From NCBI GenBank assembly GCA_001995005.1, contig MDJN01000033.1, forward strand, positions 1 to 8,839: a stretch of DNA of 8,839 nt, written 5' to 3'. Position numbers and translations under genes: made by a program. Below are positions 7,154 through 8,839 of the stretch, in pieces; the first letter of the stretch is position 1; every line of letters begins with the position of its first letter. Source of the stretch: Candidatus Parepulonipiscium sp. PG-Nun2H_MBin03. GTDB taxonomy: Bacteria; Bacillota; Clostridia; Lachnospirales; Cellulosilyticaceae. Under the pieces are notes generated by a model that worked only from the letters and a program-made list of their open reading frames with translations, did not search any database and was not told the DNA's origin.

Positions 7154-7237
7154 TTCATTTTCCTCCTAATTTATGGTCTTGCCTATTACCAAGATTTGGG
7201 CGGAGTTTCCAATATCTGCGTAACGGCGTTTTTTACT
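7154..7237 (-). promoter_or_regulatory. rpsO 5' leader, candidate S15 autoregulatory RNA
   Basis: This is the untranslated leader between the predicted transcription start (about 7236-7237) and the S15 start codon. It can form a stem GAUaUUGG (7216-7209) with CCAAAUC (7199-7193), giving 7 bp with one bulged A and a 9-nt loop. An outer helix GCC-g-UUA (7227-7221) with UAA-ua-GGC (7188-7181) can enclose it. A small alternative hairpin CUUG/CAAG (7193-7190 with 7181-7178) excludes the outer helix. Leaders of rpsO often bind S15 and block initiation; folding was done by eye, and S15 binding is an inference. Confidence 0.5.
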
Positions 7238-7242
7238 TTCAT

Positions 7243-7271
7243 AGTATAGCATGTCTATATTACAATGTAAA
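7243..7271 (-). promoter_or_regulatory. SigA-type promoter for rpsO, extended -10
   Basis: On the minus strand TTTACA (7271-7266; 5 of 6 to TTGACA) is followed by a 17-nt spacer and TATACT (7248-7243; 5 of 6). A TG lies one base before the -10, making an extended -10. Predicted start is about 7236-7237. It overlaps the last codons and stop of ribF, so rpsO gets its own transcription besides any read-through from truB-ribF; no terminator separates ribF from rpsO. Confidence 0.82.
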
Positions 7272-8174
7272 TAAATTTTTTACTTTTTGGGTATCGGATA
7301 AAATCTGTGCCGTTAATTTCTGAATATTTTCAAACTTTTTTTCACTTCTTATATATTTATAAAAGAAAATATCCACTTCCTCATCATAAATATCTCTATT
7401 AAATTCAAAAATGTTAGTCTCAATAGTTTTTATCTCACCTTTAAGTGTAGGATTATATCCTATATTAGTTATTGCCAAAAATTCTTCATTATATACTTTA
7501 ATTTTAGTTGCATAGACTCCATTTGGCGGATAGATTACCCCTTCTTTTGCAAAAACATTTGCTGTAGGAAAACCTATTTGCCGACCTATTTGCCGACCTT
7601 TAACTACTTTTCCACTAATTATATAATTATACCCCAGTAATTCATTAACCTTTTCAATATTACCTTTACTTAAAAATTCACGTATACTAGTACTTGAAAC
7701 TTCTCTATCATCTACAAGTACTTTTTTTACAACATGTAACTCTATATCATTACTATCACATAATTTTTGTAAATCATCTACATTTGCTTGACGTTTCTTA
7801 CCAAAATGATAATCCGTCCCTACTACAATTTTTTTTGCACCTAAATTTTTTACTAGAATTTCATCAAAGAATTCTTGTGCACTCATATTTGCTATATCTA
7901 GATTAAAAGGATAGTCTACAAAAATGTCTATGCCTAAATTTTGCATTAAAGTTATCTTTGTAGTTGTTGGAGTAATTATCTCTTTTGGTGCATTGCTTAA
8001 AATCCATGAAGGGTGCGGGTAAAAAGATAGTGCTATTATTTGTAATCTTTCTTTTATCTGCTTTGCTACTTCAAATAATTTTTGATGACCTATGTGCACT
8101 CCATCAAAATTTCCAATTACTATTACGCTCTGCTGAGACTGTAACACCTTTTTTGTATGAGATAAATATTTCAT
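7260..8174 (-). CDS. ribF: Bifunctional riboflavin kinase/FAD synthetase
   Basis: The 304-residue product makes FMN from riboflavin and ATP, then FAD from FMN and ATP. The N-terminal nucleotidyltransferase domain (about 1-185) has Gly-Asn-Phe-Asp-Gly-Val-His-x-Gly-His at 21-30, Phe-Tyr-Pro-His-Pro at 51-55, Gly-Thr-Asp-Tyr-His-Phe-Gly at 119-125 and Ser-Ser-Thr-x-Ile-Arg at 160-165. The C-terminal flavokinase domain (about 186-304) has Gly-Arg-x-Ile-Gly-Phe-Pro-Thr-Ala-Asn at 197-206, Asn-Gly-Val-Tyr at 218-221 and the likely base Glu252. The usual Glu-x-His after it reads Glu-Thr-Asn here. The ATG directly follows the truB TAA with no gap, and its GAGGTG ribosome site lies within the last truB codons, so the pair is probably translationally coupled. 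A 12-bp duplication lies in the flavokinase motif, and the rpsO promoter overlaps the gene's end. Confidence 0.98.
   Translation of the reverse strand: MKYLSHTKKVLQSQQSVIVIGNFDGVHIGHQKLFEVAKQIKERLQIIALSFYPHPSWILSNAPKEIITPTTTKITLMQNLGIDIFVDYPFNLDIANMSAQEFFDEILVKNLGAKKIVVGTDYHFGKKRQANVDDLQKLCDSNDIELHVVKKVLVDDREVSSTSIREFLSKGNIEKVNELLGYNYIISGKVVKGRQIGRQIGFPTANVFAKEGVIYPPNGVYATKIKVYNEEFLAITNIGYNPTLKGEIKTIETNIFEFNRDIYDEEVDIFFYKYIRSEKKFENIQKLTAQILSDTQKVKNLFTL
7572..7599 (-). repeat. 12-bp tandem duplication in the ribF flavokinase motif
   Basis: Two perfect 12-bp copies (CCTATTTGCCGA on the plus strand) plus 4 matching flanking bases encode Gly-Arg-Gln-Ile-Gly-Arg-Gln-Ile-Gly at residues 193-201, just before Phe-Pro-Thr-Ala-Asn. 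The spacing from the Val-Val-Lys-Gly strand to Pro-Thr-Ala-Asn equals that of ordinary RibF proteins, so the copy seems to replace the usual residues rather than lengthen the protein. Confidence 0.9.
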
Positions 8175-8839
8175 TTATACACCTCGGAACATCTTTTCTA
8201 CTATTAACTTATCTGGAGCCGTTCTATAAATTCCTACGAAATTATCTAAATAATCGTATACTCGTACAAATTCCTCTTGTGCATCATAATTTGCATAATC
8301 TAATTGATTTCCATTATAGAGTGATTTCGTTAAACTTTCGTTAATCACTATTTTTTTATAATCCTTAAATAGACTTTCTATAGATATTAATAAGTCTAAA
8401 GGGTTGCTTTTTTCAAGCTCAGCTAAAGTTACACTATTATCTATTGTAAAATTTCCAACTTTTGTCCTTAACAACTCTCCCATATGTGCCCCACAGTTTA
8501 ATTTTCTGCCAATATCTGTACACAAAGTTCTAATATATGTTCCCTTTGAACACTCCACTTTTATTTTAAATCTGTTCTCATTTAAGGGGCTTATTTGAGA
8601 TATTTCTAAAATTTTAACCTGCCTTTTTGGTCTATCAACTACTATATTTTTTCTAGCTAATTCATATAATCTTACACCATTTATTTTTATAGCAGAATAC
8701 ATAGGCGGAATTTGTTCATATAATCCTACAAAACTTTGCAAAACTTCAGTAACTTGCGGCTGAGTTACACTAACTTCATATGTTTCTACAATATCACCCG
8801 TACTATCCTCGGTTGTAGTATATGCTCCTAATATAACTT
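8175..8839 (-). CDS. truB: tRNA pseudouridine(55) synthase TruB, 5' end missing
   Basis: The last 220 residues are present. The frame stays open to the right edge (first whole codon at 8835-8837), so the start and roughly the first 80 residues, including the catalytic aspartate motif, lie outside. The internal TTG at 8739-8741 is not the start, because the sequence before it matches TruB: Leu-Gly-Ala-Tyr-Thr-Thr-Thr-Glu-Asp-Ser-Thr-Gly-Asp. Further TruB marks are Gln-Ile-Pro-Pro-Met-Tyr-Ser-Ala-Ile-Lys with Arg-Leu-Tyr-Glu-Leu-Ala-Arg after it, and Cys-Ser-Lys-Gly-Thr-Tyr-Ile-Arg-Thr-Leu with Asp-Ile-Gly. A short C-terminal PUA-like tail follows. TruB converts U55 in the T-loop of most tRNAs to pseudouridine and also helps tRNA folding. 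Its TAA abuts the ribF ATG. Confidence 0.97.
   Translation of the reverse strand, partial: VILGAYTTTEDSTGDIVETYEVSVTQPQVTEVLQSFVGLYEQIPPMYSAIKINGVRLYELARKNIVVDRPKRQVKILEISQISPLNENRFKIKVECSKGTYIRTLCTDIGRKLNCGAHMGELLRTKVGNFTIDNSVTLAELEKSNPLDLLISIESLFKDYKKIVINESLTKSLYNGNQLDYANYDAQEEFVRVYDYLDNFVGIYRTAPDKLIVEKMFRGV

Noticed and set aside
8739..8741. TTG as the start of truB
   Set aside because: The frame is open upstream to the window edge and the upstream residues match TruB, so the gene is cut by the window.

Overview
The window is a compact, strongly AT-rich stretch of core bacterial chromosome. Every gene I can support lies on the minus strand, so the operons read from high to low coordinates. 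AT-rich codon use, strong AGGAGG-type ribosome sites, and the order truB-ribF-rpsO-pnp followed by ruvA-ruvB-zapA-U32 protease-SEDS protein point to a low-GC Bacillota, most likely class Clostridia and possibly a Lachnospirales-like lineage. The lineage call rests on gene order and protein style, not on a database search.

In transcription order, the window opens inside truB (tRNA pseudouridine-55 synthase; its 5' end is beyond the right edge). This is followed with no gap by ribF (riboflavin kinase/FAD synthetase). A well-formed extended -10 promoter sits on the 3' end of ribF and drives rpsO (ribosomal protein S15) through a leader of about 80 nt that can fold. A strong hairpin terminator follows rpsO. 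Next come pnp (polynucleotide phosphorylase) and a second terminator just after its stop. The rest is one tightly packed unit: ruvA and ruvB (Holliday junction branch migration), zapA (Z-ring associated protein), a long U32-family protein related to RNA hydroxylation enzymes, and the start of a SEDS-family (FtsW/RodA/SpoVE) membrane protein that runs off the left edge. Gaps within this unit are 9, 8, -3 and 6 nt.

Functionally, the right half is translation and RNA metabolism plus flavin cofactor synthesis. The left half joins recombination repair to cell division and envelope synthesis. There are no rRNA or tRNA genes, CRISPR arrays, insertion sequences or phage genes, and no gene-free stretch above about 110 bases. 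I found no new defence or mobile system. The points worth a second look are a 12-bp in-frame minisatellite encoding Asn-Lys-Asp-Lys repeats inside the U32 gene, a second 12-bp duplication inside the flavokinase motif of ribF, the foldable rpsO leader, and the unannotated partial SEDS gene at the left edge.
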